In this document: piece after piece, positions 22,940 through 36,136 of the stretch
How the letters are laid out: each line of letters starts with the position of its first letter
Position numbering within the stretch: the stretch's first letter is position 1
Source: Prostheceraeus crozeri
Lineage: Eukaryota; Platyhelminthes; Polycladida; Euryleptidae
Length of the DNA stretch: 64,000 nt
Direction: 5' to 3'
NCBI GenBank assembly: GCA_907163375.1
Contig: CAJQUW010015462.1
Coordinates: 62,001-126,000, forward strand
Program-made: the position numbers and the translations under genes
Notes under the pieces: generated by a model
What the model saw: the letters and a program-made list of their open reading frames with translations, nothing else
What the model was told of the DNA's origin: nothing
Database searches by the model: none

Positions 22940-24593
22940 CAGTCTGTTTCATAAAAAGTGGATCATCCTAAAATTTGACTAAATAAATCATACGTATGAT
23001 GCAGAAAGCATTTTTCATGCTATTTCATGTCCCTAATTTATTTAAATGTCCTTATATAATCTGATAAGCTATGATACAGTAACGGTTCTTAAGAAGCTAA
23101 TATTTTGTGGCCCTACCCTTATTGTCAATGACATTACCAATTCGTCTAGGCATTGATTCGATGATATCGTTGATTTTTAACTGATCTAACTTTCTCCACT
23201 CTCTTTTTAACAGTGACGTAAGTTGTGATACGCCATCTGTAGGTAGCAGTGAGCGACGAACGTTACGTTTTAGAATACTCCATACATTTTCTATGGGATT
23301 CAGATCAAGAGAACGAGCTGGCCAAGATGATGTCCTAAGCCCTAATTGAGACTTGCATAAGTTGACTCTACTACTCCTGTGACACGTAGCATTATCATCC
23401 ATAAATAACCAAGTCGATGGATCACCAAGTTGATCTGTCATTTGGCCAATGTTCATTCGTAAAACATTCACATAGCGTTCAGAATTCATGGTTCCTTACT
23501 GTATGTGAAGTTCAGAGCGGCCATTGGTCCAAATGCCAGCCCAAATCAGTGGAGTCGCACCACCTTGTACCCGGGGACGATGTAAATGTCTCGGAATTTC
23601 CTGATCAGATTTTATCCATAATCTCAATCGACCATCACTATCCTTCAGACGGACTGATGCCTCATCAGACCAGACAACCCGATCCCATTGATTTCGCCAG
23701 TGACAATGACTCATTGCCCATCTGAGACGTCTTTTTGTATGCTGATCTGATAGTTCGATCTGAGAGGGCCTCTTACAGCTCTTGAAATTCGACTCAATAA
23801 GTCTTCTACGAATAGTGGACTTAGAAATAGACGAGACTAGTGCAGCCATCTCAGTTAATGAGAGACTTGGATCAACTTTAACAAATCTCAAAATTAGGCG
23901 GTCTCTACGTTTGGATGTTTTGCGTGGACGGCCAGAGCCCTCTTTACGACAGAGTCGAAAATCATCATTATGCCATCGATGCACATTTGTGTAAGGGACA
24001 TTTAGTCGCTTGCTTGTAGCTCGCAAAGAAAACCCTAGTTCTAGCAAGGCTGACACTTTGCCTTTTGTGAATGCGATCTCGTTATTGTTCATTTGTGCTT
24101 TGTATTGTTTTCAACCGGTAAGAGATAGATTTCTAGCTGAAAGCAATCAGGAGTGCTGCCAATACCACCGCAACGAAGTCAGGAGGCTATGGAACATGAA
24201 GTCCAGTTAATCACATGTAGCAGTTACATTATTGTTGATGAATAATGGTGCTATACTGGCTCTGATTGACCGATTTTCTTTATTTTTGTTTTGCTTGATA
24301 GCTTTTGGCTTGTAGAACAACATATTACATAACAAAGGAAACAAATGTAATTTTATAAGAGTGAGGTATGATTTTGTGTAACATTGCTAAATGAAGATCA
24401 AATTATCTACTACTTTTTTATCTATAACAGGAAAACAACTCAATATTCATGCTTGAAATTTCCAACAATTATATTAGTAAGCACAACTGACATATCTTCC
24501 AAATTTCAGAGAAATTCGTTCAAGTTTGGCGGAGTTAGACAAGTTGAAGTTAAGGCGATGTTAAGGGTGATCCATTTTTTATGAAACAATCTG
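22940..24593 (-). mobile_element. Tc1-family DNA transposon, complete ends, broken transposase
   Basis: The terminal repeats are CAGTCTGTTTCATAAAAAGT (left) and CAGATTGTTTCATAAAAAAT (right, inverse), continuing GGATCATCCT/GGATCACCCT. Each is flanked by TA. Length 1654 bp is standard for Tc1 elements. The transposase lies antisense, inside the element. Confidence 0.93.
23097..24092 (-). pseudogene. Tc1 transposase (DD34E) with one nonsense mutation
   Basis: 332 codons in a single frame, interrupted once. The N-terminal helix-turn-helix region (ATSKRLNVPYTNVHRWH) is followed by the GSGRPRKTSKR hinge. Catalytic residues are visible: Asp in VVWSDEASVRL, Asp in FMDDNATCH, and Glu in SLDLNPIENVW, with 34 residues between the last two. 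The break is TAA at 23496-23498, just before GTMNSERYVNVL. The usual residue there is Glu, so a single GAA-to-TAA change explains it. No frameshifts are needed over the whole length, which implies the copy died recently. Confidence 0.93.
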
Positions 24594-26309
24594 TAGTAAC
24601 AGTCATGCAATCTTTATTGGTCAACAAATTATGCTTTGCAGACGCATAAATAAATAAAAGGGAATAAAATGCGTGTCACGAATGAAACAAAATGAAGTGA
24701 TAATTGACATCGTTAAAAATATAGTGTCCGTTTGAAACACCATTGGTATTCTTTTATCTTTTTATTCAAAGGAGTTTGTAGCACACGCAAAGCATTTGCG
24801 ATCATGAATGATAATGCATGCATGCAGTTGTATATTATCAGATACTGTATGCTGTATCAATAGTTTGTCAATTCTCCCCTTTTTATGCGAGACTTATGCG
24901 TGATTGATTGAGAGAGAGAGAGAGATCTACATTTTCACTAGACGTATTTATCATCAGGTGATGAAGATCGCATAAATCATAGATTGGCACATACACGGTC
25001 AGACAAAGAAGAAAGTCCATAACGAAAATCTTATGAGATCAATAATCATCAGTACATGCTGTGACATTGTATGTGTCTAATACTGTCTCAGTTGGCTCGC
25101 AGCCATCTATAGGATAATCATTTGCTTTTACATTATGAACTATCATGAATGACCGGTGGAGAGAGTGCCTATTTAATCATAAGGCTTGCAAGTATACATG
25201 TAAAAGTAGAATGCACTTCTGAAAAAAGCAGACACAAGAGAAAGCTGATTTTAAGTACCTAGACGTCAATAGCAAATGAGGGTACTAAACTGCAATTGCA
25301 TTCATGGCATGATCGCAGACAGGCTGAACCTTTGTATCGTAATGTCGTTCATAGAGGTTAAACGGCGAGCCTTGTCAACAATGCTCCTGTGCATGTTTGT
25401 CGGCAACATTGATGTGCTTTTATATCTGAATGTCAAATTGTATTTAATTTGCCGCAACGCATTTTGATTTCATGATTTAAATTTTTATTGTCTTTTTCCA
25501 CAATACTTTCATGGAAATACGCAAAAGTTTTTAATTCTCTAGTTTAGTTTTTTTTCTGAAATCTGTCACATTTCAATATCATGAAGTTCAAAATTAGATA
25601 TTATCTTTCGCACTTTGTTATGGATGCACATTTCTCGGCTGTCATTAATTAACTCCATTCAAACCGGACTATGAAGTGCATCCACATCCATAAGGGGCGA
25701 TTCGCCCACTCACTCTAAAATATACTTCCACCCTTTCCTACACTTCTAGAGTATTGCACCGAATCACATGAAATTTACGGCACAAAATATTTAGTGTGAG
25801 AACATTCTAATGGGGGCATTCATTTGATCGATCTCGCTCATCTGCGCGCGAAAAATGGCGATTCAAATTTAAAATCACTGATTTTGACAAATTTTTCATA
25901 AATTTGACATTTCACCGAGTGGTTATGAATCATCTTACTAATTGTCATTTGCAATGCTAAAACTGTGTTGAATGCACTGAGAAGTAGCTTTAGGAGTATA
26001 TAAAGACATTTATGAGTTTGATTTGTGCAAGCAATGCAACTAAGATACACGTACATGAAATATGGAAGATCTTCCACCAAAAGTGACCTTTCCACAATGT
26101 CTTTGAAAAGGCATTCATCAATTATGAATAACTTCAATTGTGATTAAGAAGGACGAAATGCAGATACAATGAACTTCTAAATGACTATGATAGCTACATT
26201 GTAATCATATAAATAATAATATAATATAATGATGATATAGATGTAATAATATCATATGCCATATAACTATGTAACTTGCATGTATATGTAATATATCGAT
26301 GGCACTTAC
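24594..26309. other. non-coding stretch, inferred intron
   Basis: AT-rich, no gene. It includes a (GA)n run at about 24908-24925. Confidence 0.45.
24908..24925 (+). repeat. (GA)n microsatellite
   Basis: GAGAGAGAGAGAGAGA run following TTGATTGA. Confidence 0.85.
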
Positions 26310-26825
26310 CGAGCAGCGGGAAAAGATGTTGTAAGTGCGTGAAAATAATTGGATAAGGCGCATCTGTGGTGTAAGTTTGTTGGAGAAACGAAGAATAACG
26401 GAGCTGAGGGAGGAAGTAGGATTGAAGAACACAGAAAGTAGTGTAAAAAAGAGACTGAGGTGGGCAGGGCATATGGTAAGGATGGGAGACGAAAGGGTAT
26501 GTAGTGAAACAAGTGGAGGAGATGGATAACACAATGACAAGAAGAAGGGGACGGCCAAGGATTCGCTGGAAGTACTATATCAAGCGACACCTGAAAAGCG
26601 CAGAAGAAAACTGGAGGACTTGGAAGACGGCAAAGTACAGATTGAAATGGCGGCAAATTGTTGAGGACGTGTCAAAGAGTGTGATGCAGAAAAACACATG
26701 AAGTGACTACTAACTGCGTTTTTGATTATGAATATAGCGTTATTTTTATGTGTAAGACATTTCTTCTACCACTTCTCAGGGAAAATGAGGTTGTTGAAAT
26801 AAAATAATATAATATTAGTAATAAG
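26310..26825 (+). pseudogene. LINE 3'-end fragment, sense strand
   Basis: Plus-strand reading: NNWIRRICGVSLLEKRRI, VKKRLRWAGHMVRMGDERV, a one-base shift near 26500, then RRRGRPRIRWKYYIKRHLKS and KYRLKWRQIVEDVSKSV before a stop at about 26700. 'LRW-GH--RM-DER ... GRP--RW-D-+--DL ... +--WR-IV' is the well-known C-terminal tail of a large group of LINE RT proteins. An A/T-rich tail (AAATAAAATAATATAATATT) follows at about 26798-26818. 5'-truncated and inactive. Confidence 0.85.
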
Positions 26826-29800
26826 TAGGCGTTTATTCTCAATAAATGGAAATCACGTAAAGACACAAATACAAAGTCAAAACTTAAATATTGCAGGATG
26901 GATCATGCCAAAGAAGGCTTGTGTATTATTCGTATGAGGTCAATTTCGGCACCATCGTGTAAGACACAAGAGCGATATCACAATTACCCGCACACGCATT
27001 CCGTGATTATATCAAGATTATGAAAAAGTCCGTTCCTTGCTGACATCCATGGAAAGAATAATTTCATAATGTATACTTTGCAATTTATAACCGCGTGTAT
27101 ACCCCCACCTACTTTATAGGACTTGAGATTTCCAACATGAAGGATTCATAGTCTGCATAGATTTTACAAATTTGCAGGAATTCATTTCTTCAACATGCTT
27201 CAAAAAACATTTGCAATGGGAATTTTATGTTATGTGCTGACCTTCTTCCCATCTGTTTCAAACAAATTCTGATTATTTGCTCTTAAAGTTTTCTTTCCGG
27301 GACCTAGATATGAGGAAGTGGCATTCGATCTTGATAAGAAAACTGTAGCCTTCATTTCAAGTCCATCATTGGTAAATATTTTATGCTAGTTTAAGCTGTG
27401 ATGTACATCCATCGCTGAAGAAATTTTCCTGACACAAATTTTCTGCGTGTTTCAGATAACAAATGATTGATTTCAGAAACGCCTAATCTGCTCCTAACAT
27501 GTGACTCAAATAATTATTGCACTCTCTCAACTATTTTTGAGTTAATAAACGCCGGAAATTTGCAGCTGTTTGCGACCCCAATGAGCCGCTTGAACTTGCC
27601 TTTGACACAAACAGGGATAATTTCCCTAAGTTGCCTTGCAGAAAGTGCTCTCGCCGCTCCTTGAAATATCTTCAATACTTCCAAACACCTATTCTGTAAG
27701 TAACACTGCCACAGAAAACGATTCAAGCGTTGCTCTTCAAAGTTTTACCAATTATAGTGAATTTTGAATTTACAACCTTCCTCGCTTCTGTCTGATCCTA
27801 AAACACGATGCTGAAACTTCATGCACTGTCTATTTTTTATTAGTTCAAATAATTATCCAATAATTCATTTAAACGATTCGGAGGATCAAAAGTCTGAATG
27901 CCAATTATCCAATTCGCTAGGTCAAAAGTCCGAATCAACATCCGATTTAAATTTCAAAAAAATCAGTTCCGATTTTCAATTATTTGAACTTCCTACTCGA
28001 ATACCATTTTTTAAAGCGATTCGATTATCCGTTTCGACTATCATTTGAAATTGAAATCTTTTGAATTTCTGTAATTAGGGTTGTTCATTGATAAGACCAT
28101 CATTAGGAAATAGACATTAATCACAGCAATTTTTGGTAGTCTAATAAAAAGAGGGCATTAGATAAAATTGCTTCTTCCTGACCCTACCAAACACACAGAA
28201 CGAATCACCTACTTGGTCAATGGAAGTGGAAAATAAATTTTGGAAGATTTATAACGTTCTTATAAACATAATTTGGAATCTGATCCTGGCATGTTTCCTC
28301 GTATGCAGTCATCAAGTCATTAAGTCTTATGTGTACATTTGCATTTGTAATTTACGATGATAAGGTTCCGTCATCTTCTGTCTTAGTTATAAAAACTGAT
28401 TTAACAAGTACTTACAATATACTAAGAATTCATATGTCCAAAAATAAAGTAAAATTGCACTTATACCTGAAAATAATGTACGTTTAGCAAAAACTGATGC
28501 CACATCACTCGACAACATGAACCTATGTTACAAAAAATGCAAATGTAATGCACTGCCGAATACCAAAATACTCGTGTCATAAAAACCGGCATCAAAAAAT
28601 GATCCCGTAGCCGAAAAAATCGATATCAAAACGATTAGTACAAATTACTCATGTGGCAAAAAACCGAGAATAAAACACGCGCGCACGCAATTATCAAATT
28701 CATGAAAAATAGTCAATAGCTCTTGTATATTGAGAAGGGCGTTTTGAGAATTAAATAATGCTGTGTCTACATTTAATGGTGCTTTTAATTATTGATTTTC
28801 ATGGTTCTATTGGCTCCGTATGATGTGAATATTTCTTTATTGTTTGAGGTAATCACTCTTGCATTTTGTCATAATGCGAACCTATTTTGCATTTATTTTG
28901 AATCCATGATTTGTAGCTTAGCTGATCAATTTACTCAAAATTAGACAAATATCGGTGAACACGATAATGATGCGAATGTATCATATTCATCTCTAACAAT
29001 GATAGTGCCTGTGACGAGTAATTGCAGTACGTGACAAAGTTATAGTTTGCGATTCAAATGACACTATCATTAGCATTCGGCTCTCGAATAGACTTGAAAT
29101 TGAGACAATGATGAATATCCAATAGCTTTCTATAGGTGGAAAACTAGCAAGGTAGAAGAATAATAATTGTATCATCAAACAATCCATAATTTATCAACAA
29201 CTCATTTTTGGTGAAGTTGCAATTATGATTCAGAGAAGAATTTTGAGCTGGTTTACTTAAGCCAGTATGCGGAACACAAAATTAGGATTACGGGTGAAAA
29301 TGCAAAATGAACTTTTCAAATAAAGAAGCAATACAGCTGTTAATTTTTAATCTGTAATTTAGGTTTCGCGAAGAGGCTTGTCAGACTCTACTAATGATTT
29401 GTTAGTCACCCATGAAGGGCCGAGAGGAGAATTAGATTTCTCTAAAGTGCTTTTCAGACGCAATTTTCGGGGCGTGCTATGTATTGTACGAGTGGTGGTG
29501 GTGAAATGTAGTGGCACGATTAGAATCACGTTGATTTCTCTTGCATTTGTATGCAAGTTATGCCGTCAAGGTGTCAGCATTGCTTTGCAAAGCGAAATAC
29601 TGGCTTATAACAATAATATACGGCCTAAGTGAGTTAAATCATTTTGCTAAACTTTTGTGCAATTGCTTGCATATAATAAAATTAATTATTTATTCATTTT
29701 TCCCAATTTTGGAATTACATGCAAGCCTACATCAGCACATCACAATGAAGACAATCGCAAAGTAAAACACAGAAGCTATTCACATCTAATAAAAGAATCG

Positions 29801-31059
29801 TTTTGCTTTTTATTCTTTAATTTCTTAATTTATTTGTTTCATAAAAGACACGTCCATTATTTACTAGTAGCGATCTACTAATGGTCTTACAAGCAAATTT
29901 TTCGTGACTTCTGTTTAAGAAGGTGGATGTAATGAACTCATGAATAAACATCAAATTCCCAAATATGATACGATTAAGAACAACATTTGAATTTATCAAT
30001 CAGAAATTTTTACCATAAAAAGTCCTTATCTGAATTTTCAGCACTTCGAATTTTGAAGTATGTGAATGTTTAAAGATTTATCATAAATAGACAATGTCCA
30101 TGCCCTGCATGTCCTGGTTGCTTGAATTTTACAATGACATTCTCTTCAATTTTCCTTTCCTGTATATCTATTGATAAAGACTATGTCGATATATAAGGAA
30201 TACAGTTATTCGCTGTTTAGGGAATTGTTATAATTTTTGTTATTCAGCAAGCATCCGACCGATGGCAACAAAACATCTGATCTAGATGGAATCCAATTGA
30301 AAGTCTTGGTCTGATTTATTTAAAAAGTGATTGAAGAAGAACCAGGGTTTTGATGCAAAAATTTAATTTAATGAATTAACGATATATAATGTTTGGTGAG
30401 GTTGGTCATTTGATGATGGTTGCCGAATATAACCGAAATCAATTAGATTGTCAATTTCTATTTTACATCAAAACCTTGCCTCTTCCTCAATTAATATTTT
30501 TGTCTACCATTCAGAACTGCTTTTTAAAACTTCAAAGCACTTATACGCATCGAAGTATTTCATATGATTCTTCACTACACAAACCGTCACAGTGTGCTTT
30601 TTTCATTATCATTTGTCTGCTACGATTCCCAAGTAGAGTACAGGAAATAGAAACAAAAGGCGACAATACTCTTCAAAACTATCAAGTAACAGTCACTGCT
30701 CTCAGGGTCGAACTAAGTCTTCATTTGAATCTAATTCGCTATCCCCTAAGTTATTAAATCACCAATGATTGCATAACCTAATGACGAAAGATGACAGAAT
30801 AACGTATTGAGGATTTTCATCATCCGTCAAAACCAACGCATAACAGGCTCATATTGTGCATATTTATCTACAAATTTATCACTTTCATTCAGGAGAAATA
30901 GAGAAGTTTAAGCTGATTCTTCTTTAACCGTCTCTGCAGTGTATGGTGCGTTTTGTGTCCCCCTGCACGTTCTTCTTCCCCTGCGTGTTATAAACTAATC
31001 GATTAACTAATATGTTGATTTGAAACTGTCGCATTTGCTTCCTGTGATTTTAAATATTC
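26826..31059. other. non-coding stretch, inferred intron/upstream region
   Basis: Mostly AT-rich with no recognised gene. 27842-27992 is bounded by inverted AGTTCAAATAATT and may be a ~150-bp MITE. 29363-29628 is an open stretch with an AG acceptor and GTGAGT donor, but its phase (0 to 2) does not fit the other candidate exons and its second half does not look coding. Confidence 0.4.
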
Positions 31060-31510
31060 TGATCGCGAATGACGTTGAGAAGGTTGCTCTGCTTCTGAAA
31101 CGCGATCACTGGAGCGTCTTCTACTGTGCTCAAAGTTGTGACAGGTGCTTGTCATCATTCCACCTGTCTTATCCTTTGGATCTGTCTCGCAAGCCTAATT
31201 CAGACGAACACCTGCCAAGTGATGCATGACTTCTGACCTCAGAAGGACAACCGAGATAGACTCGCGAGTCGTAACGCTTTCTAATGTGCGTGCGTGCGCG
31301 TGTGTGCATCATCTGTCCCCACCATAGACACGCACGCACAGACAAACCGAACACTTCCTAGTCTTCGACTGGCGCTCAGCCATTCTCCCATTTCTGCTGA
31401 TGTGTTCTGCTTCGCTGCCCTTACTCTTCACATCCGACATCCGACGCTAGAGCTTTTGTCGTCGAACGCCGCTTAACGGAATGTATTGATCTCCTCCACG
31501 CTCGCCGACC
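31060..31510 (+). promoter_or_regulatory. promoter-like GC-richer region and 5' UTR
   Basis: Base composition rises sharply here compared with the surrounding AT-rich DNA. CpG dinucleotides are frequent: CGCGATCAC, CTCGCGAGTCGTAACG, GCGTGCGTGCGCGTG, GTCGTCGAACGCCGC. No TATA box is evident. It ends directly at an ATG in good context (GCCGACCATGTCC). This fits a CpG-rich core promoter plus leader for the exon at 31511. The transcription start was not located. Confidence 0.5.
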
Positions 31511-31577
31511 ATGTCCAACATGCGCGTCAACTTCGGGCGAATCTTTAGTGCCCTTGACAAACTTCTTCGGAAAGAGA
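31511..31577 (+). CDS. candidate first coding exon of unidentified host gene
   Basis: The ATG in GACCATGTCC begins MSNMRVNFGRIF, followed by SALDKLLRKE, with a GTAAGT donor at 31578. The 67 coding bases end one base into a codon (phase 1). That is the phase the exons at 18708 and 57806 use. Joined to 57806, the split codon would be AAG (Lys). The peptide is basic and amphipathic, broadly like the end of the 18708 exon (GR-F ... K+-LRK). This fits alternative N-termini from two promoters. The gene family is not recognised. Evidence is frame, start context, donor and the promoter-like region upstream. Confidence 0.55.
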
Positions 31578-32416
31578 GTAAGTCAAGCTTTTGCTGTGTG
31601 ATTTTAGAGGGATTAAATTTGGCTAGATTTTGAGCGTGCACTTTAGTGAACCGTTCTCGCTCTCGGGAAATCTTATTCTCTTGTGACTGAGGAATTTAAT
31701 CGCTTAATTGATTGCTAATCGGACCATCAAGTTTGATAATCTTCATAATGCAATGTGTCCTTACTCTTCTATTCTTTCCTATTCGTGAATATCGGAGCTC
31801 AAGGGGTCATGTTATTCGCAGGTGCATCAAGATGACAGTAATCTGATCAACACAAATCTTGATGAAGATCAGACGACGGAAACAAATTAACTTCTGATTA
31901 ATAAGTTTGCGTAAAACTATAAATAGCAAAGGAATATCCGCAGTTAACTTTTCTAATTTAACATTAGATTAGTTTTAATGCGATAACCAATTAGTCGAAG
32001 TGAAATGCCTGCACTCGAATATTTAGAACTTGATAATTTATCATCATCCTGTTAATGTTATCAATATAATTGCCACCATAACCAATTAACCATACACACC
32101 CTGATATGCTTAATCATCTTGATGGCTTGGTGTCTAGCAATTAAATTTGTGCAGAATTGACGGCCAAACAGAATCTTACATAAATGCATCCAATAACTAA
32201 CTTGTGATGATAAGGGTATAAAGTTGTAGTTGACAAGTCTGAATCATGGTCATAGGAGGAAGAACTTAGACTGCAAGTAGGGCCAAACATTTTGTGAATT
32301 GGTTGGTTTAACCAACCATCTTCTTTTCTTGATTCACAAAGACTAAATGGCGCATAAAATATAGACTGCTGTCTTATTAAAATAAGTGTAAAATAAGAAG
32401 CTGTGGAATACTGAGA
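31578..32416. other. non-coding stretch, inferred first intron
   Basis: Begins with the GTAAGT donor; AT-rich; no gene recognised. Confidence 0.45.
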
Positions 32417-32588
32417 CTAAAGTCGCAGCGATACTCGTCGGTGCATTTGGTGCCCATACACCCAGGTTGAGGTCATACTTAAACATGATCCCCGGAAGTT
32501 GTTTGAAGTCCCCGGATTGTTGAAGTCAGTACTCCTTGGTAGTGCTCATATCCTACGTCGCACCTTTGATCTCCCTGAGGCTTGGTAA
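32417..32588 (+). pseudogene. LINE reverse-transcriptase C-terminal fragment (VIGALG type), sense
   Basis: Reads TKVAAILVGAFGAHTPRL, then after a one-base shift LKSVLLGSAHILRRTFDL, PEAW and a stop. It is clearly related to 10113-10298 (GALGAHT ... LLGSAYILRRTLDL PESW stop). Two independent truncated copies of the same LINE family are therefore present, in opposite orientation. Confidence 0.75.
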
Positions 32589-32689
32589 GTCTCCGAGGTC
32601 ATGAATCTTAAATGCGCCTGAAAATGATAAAGTGTGATTTCCAACATAGGTTTACAATGTGGATGCCATTATTTGAGAAGCAAAGTCGG

Positions 32690-33480
32690 CACTGTTTCCG
32701 AAAGGAATCGTAGCACCTTCTAAGTTCACGAATACCAAGACTGTTCAAGCAGTCGAACAAGACTATTATCTCAAGTTGATCTAGGGTCGTAGGTTCTAGT
32801 GCTCTGAAGAGGCTGTTGTGAATGCAACACTATTGCAAGAAAGTGTTAATCGTGCGATCAGGACGGCGGGGAGGCTGTTCGAGGTGGGTTCTTTCTTCAT
32901 ATCTATCGATTGCGGATTTTCTCATCAAATTGGCTTGTGTACGAAGTGAGAAGTGTGCAGGAGCACCACCTTGCTGAAACACTAGCTATTTCCTTGGTCG
33001 ACTGAAAATGAAGGGAGCAACAATCTCTTTCAAGATGGAAGCATCGAGTTTACGGCATTACAGAATACACAGTTCTATAAGTCTATGCTGAAATGTCAAT
33101 CATAGAATTTGATGGCCGGAGTTAATGTGCTGGTCTCCCTGGCTGAAGTGTGGAGTTTTAGAAGCATGATAAACTGACTTGGCAAGTTCACCTGACCGTC
33201 AAGGTGGACGCTCGCCTTGTCGTTGAAGACAATGTTTGCCCCAGTTCAGGTGCTCACCTTCGCGTTAAATCGGGAGAATGAATTTCGGAAAGTGTTGACG
33301 GCTGCTGTGAAATCAAAAAAGAGCATAGTTCGAAAATTCATCCTCTCTTTGTGTGAATGAAGTCTTTAGATATCTAGTTATATATGCGTGTCGCACATGA
33401 GAAAAGCTAATCTGTTGACTTAAAATGAAATAACTCCATGCTTCTTTAAAGAGCGTCCCAGAAAAGTGAAACACCCTGTA
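32690..33480 (-). pseudogene. decayed mariner/IS630-superfamily transposase (DDE_3 type)
   Basis: On the minus strand, NIVFNDKASVHLDGQVN (~33236-33180) matches the first catalytic block of the 'IVFSDEA-FHLNG-VN' family. Further on come QQGGAPAHFSLRTQ (~32995-32950) for the 'FQQDGAPPH' block and PPRRPDRT (~32870) for 'PPRSPDLTP'. Catalytic Asp residues are replaced (Gly for Asp in QQGG), and many stops and shifts occur. At 33449-33478, GCGTCCCAGAAAAGTGAAAC followed by ACCCTGTA resembles a terminus of this family (inverse: TACAGGGTGTTTC). The other terminus was not found. Long dead copy. Confidence 0.75.
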
Positions 33481-36130
33481 TTTCAAAATCGATGAGATGA
33501 AATCGACTCGTGATGCAGCTAGAACATTACTTTATAATACATAGGCATGATCAGAACGATGAAACAATGTTATTTGTGAGAATTATGTTTCAAAACTGAC
33601 ACTGTATAGTGACTTTTTGATTAATATCCCTAATTTGGAAAAACTTGGACCTATCAATACATAAGGACAGCAATATCACTGTCACTTTTGAATTTGCTCC
33701 ATCTCCGTTGATTATGCAAATCGCTTGTTCATTAAAAGAGATAGGAACATTACATGAGCAACCAGTAGATCTAAGTATGATACTTCGGCATGATTTTCAA
33801 GTTTCATATTCTATTTAGATTACAACATTAATACACTTAAAAGTTTGATTGGTTAACGATCTCAAATTGACGCATGGTTATGATCACACAAATATCTTCA
33901 AATCCTGTAAGTGGATGTCACTCAAATCTTCACTGGGTGACAAGATTTGACAGAGTCAGTGACGGGCGAGGACATAGTAATTTAGTTTCAGTGAAAGAGG
34001 ATGTGTATAATTCAATCATAATATCAATAGTGAAGACGTTCACTATTCGGCTATTTGCCACCAAATTGTATCCACTTGCTTTACGGCGATTTAAAAAGTT
34101 AGCATGTTATATAGAAATGCGTGTTGGCTATGCACTCTGATGAACTTTGTGTTTTGATGCACGATTGTTTGCGATCATTGAAAGCACTGCAAAAACTGAG
34201 ACAAAAAAGTAATGCAAAAATGCTATCACATGCATTGAGCACAAAATGCTTCTCTCTCTCTCTTCTTTTCTGCCCTTCATTCTAATGAAAGCAATTTTGA
34301 AATGAAACATGATAATCAAAGGTGCCGATTGTCATTTGATAAGCTTCGGTAATCCTAACTTCTTTCTGCACGTTTATCACAGTAAATATCAATAACCATC
34401 ATTCAAATGTCACTCTAAAAGTCAATCACTCACATAGACCACGAAGCTGGTCACAACAGAGAGAGTAGGGATCCTCCAGTCGAGGGTTGGCGGGTTAAGC
34501 ATGAACAACAAGCGAGATCCTTACAAGTGGAAGTTTACATCGCAGCTTGTTTCCATCACAACCGAGAACGTCAAAAATGCGGCTCAAACAATCAGTGAAA
34601 TATGTGGATTAGAACAAAAGTGATCGCAGATAGTGATCACAGCGGGGAAATAAGTCCACAAACTTTCCATTAGCATTCAGCAAACTCACAGATGCTATAT
34701 GCACTATCCAGGTTGTAACGTTGTCGAAGTATTTGACTTGGTGTCCATCTCCGGTAAAATTACTTTGGATCGTTGATCTTGCCAAGATTTTGTATTCACG
34801 TGGTCTTAGGCTATTTGCGTTTAAAATTATTTTTCATTGAAGTGCTATTTAGTAGCAGAAAATTTATTATACTAATGATGATTTCTACATTAAATGATGA
34901 TATTTTAAATTTTCTAGTCCATTTTTCACAAAAATTGAAGGAAAGGGAGCAAGACAACTAGACAGACCTACATGCAAAAGTCCTACAACAACATTATCAT
35001 TGTGCAATCATTTGATGCAATAATTGGCGCAATATCCTTATGGTGCAAACATATTTCCTCACACTTTCTTTTATTATCATTTTTCCTTTCTTTTATGCAC
35101 TTCTTTTAATGCAGAACCTGCATCTTTACGCTCGTTTGTCCATCTGTACGTTTAAATATTTGTATTTTTGTGAATATTCAACACGTCCGTGTTGCACGTG
35201 TTGTAATGCGTTCAGTAAATGCTGAGACGCTCAACCTCATTGCGAAATTTTCCCTTGCATATTTTTGGCCAGTTAGAAAATATTGGAAATACTAACAAGA
35301 GCGTTGAGTGCGAACTTTGAATTGTTGTGTTGAGAATAGCTTAGGGTCATATTACTTAAATCTCACACACATGGGAGTCCAGTGAGCCCCGAAACCATAT
35401 CTTTCTATTTTACTTTCCGGATGGATGATGTATCTGCCGCTCATGCCTTGCAAATTCATTATTTTTGACAATGATTCTGCAGGTGATATTTCACTTCAAT
35501 TGAATCAGTAGATGCATCGTGCATTATATAGGTCAAAGGGTCCACAGTACGACCTCCCCCTCAGTTCTCTGGGGATGTAGAATGTCTCTTCAATTTTCTT
35601 ACGATCAGATAAAAGATAATTTTGTGCATGCTCATGATTTCGCTTGCGTCAAGCTCGTGCATCTGAGTCGTGTTGGGAGATGGCAAATGCGAGTAGTTTG
35701 CTTTCGTACATGATAGCACGTGACTAGTTGGTGCACCTGCTTACATGAACAACTCAACATATATCAATGTTCAATATGAAATTCGTCATTATATTCATGG
35801 TTCGACACCAGAATCAGACAGTTGACCGAGCTTTCACAACAGTACTATTTTAATGAATTTAAACAGCTACAGCTGTTTGAGAAGCTAAAGTTGCATCAGT
35901 TATGACCCCGATTTTCCGATAGTGGTGGATGAAATCAATACACTTTACAAATGTAGGGATTCTGCTTCACGGACTAAATTAATCTTAATTGACTGAGATT
36001 TTATAAGTATTGTGTAACACTGTTTTATCTTATGTCAACTTTCCCAATGTTTGATATCGATTTGAGCAGGTAAACTAAGAATCTGTAAAACTGGCATGAA
36101 AAAGCTTACGTCTCTAAGATTTAAGTTATT
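33481..36130. other. non-coding stretch, inferred intron
   Basis: No gene or repeat recognised; a (CT)n run near 34252-34264. The 34450-34620 part is somewhat GC-richer but has no splice-framed ORF. Confidence 0.45.
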
Positions 36131-36136
36131 CGGATG

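Noticed and set aside
26194-26656. Minus-strand ORFs of 112-117 codons
   Set aside because: They are antisense to the LINE C-terminal fragment; the plus strand carries the recognisable motifs.
27467-27726. Exon or LINE piece, open on both strands
   Set aside because: No domain, no consistent splice signals in frame.
29363-29628. Host exon with AG acceptor and GTGAGT donor
   Set aside because: The phase (0 to 2) does not fit the other exon candidates and the second half does not look coding; the minus strand is equally open.
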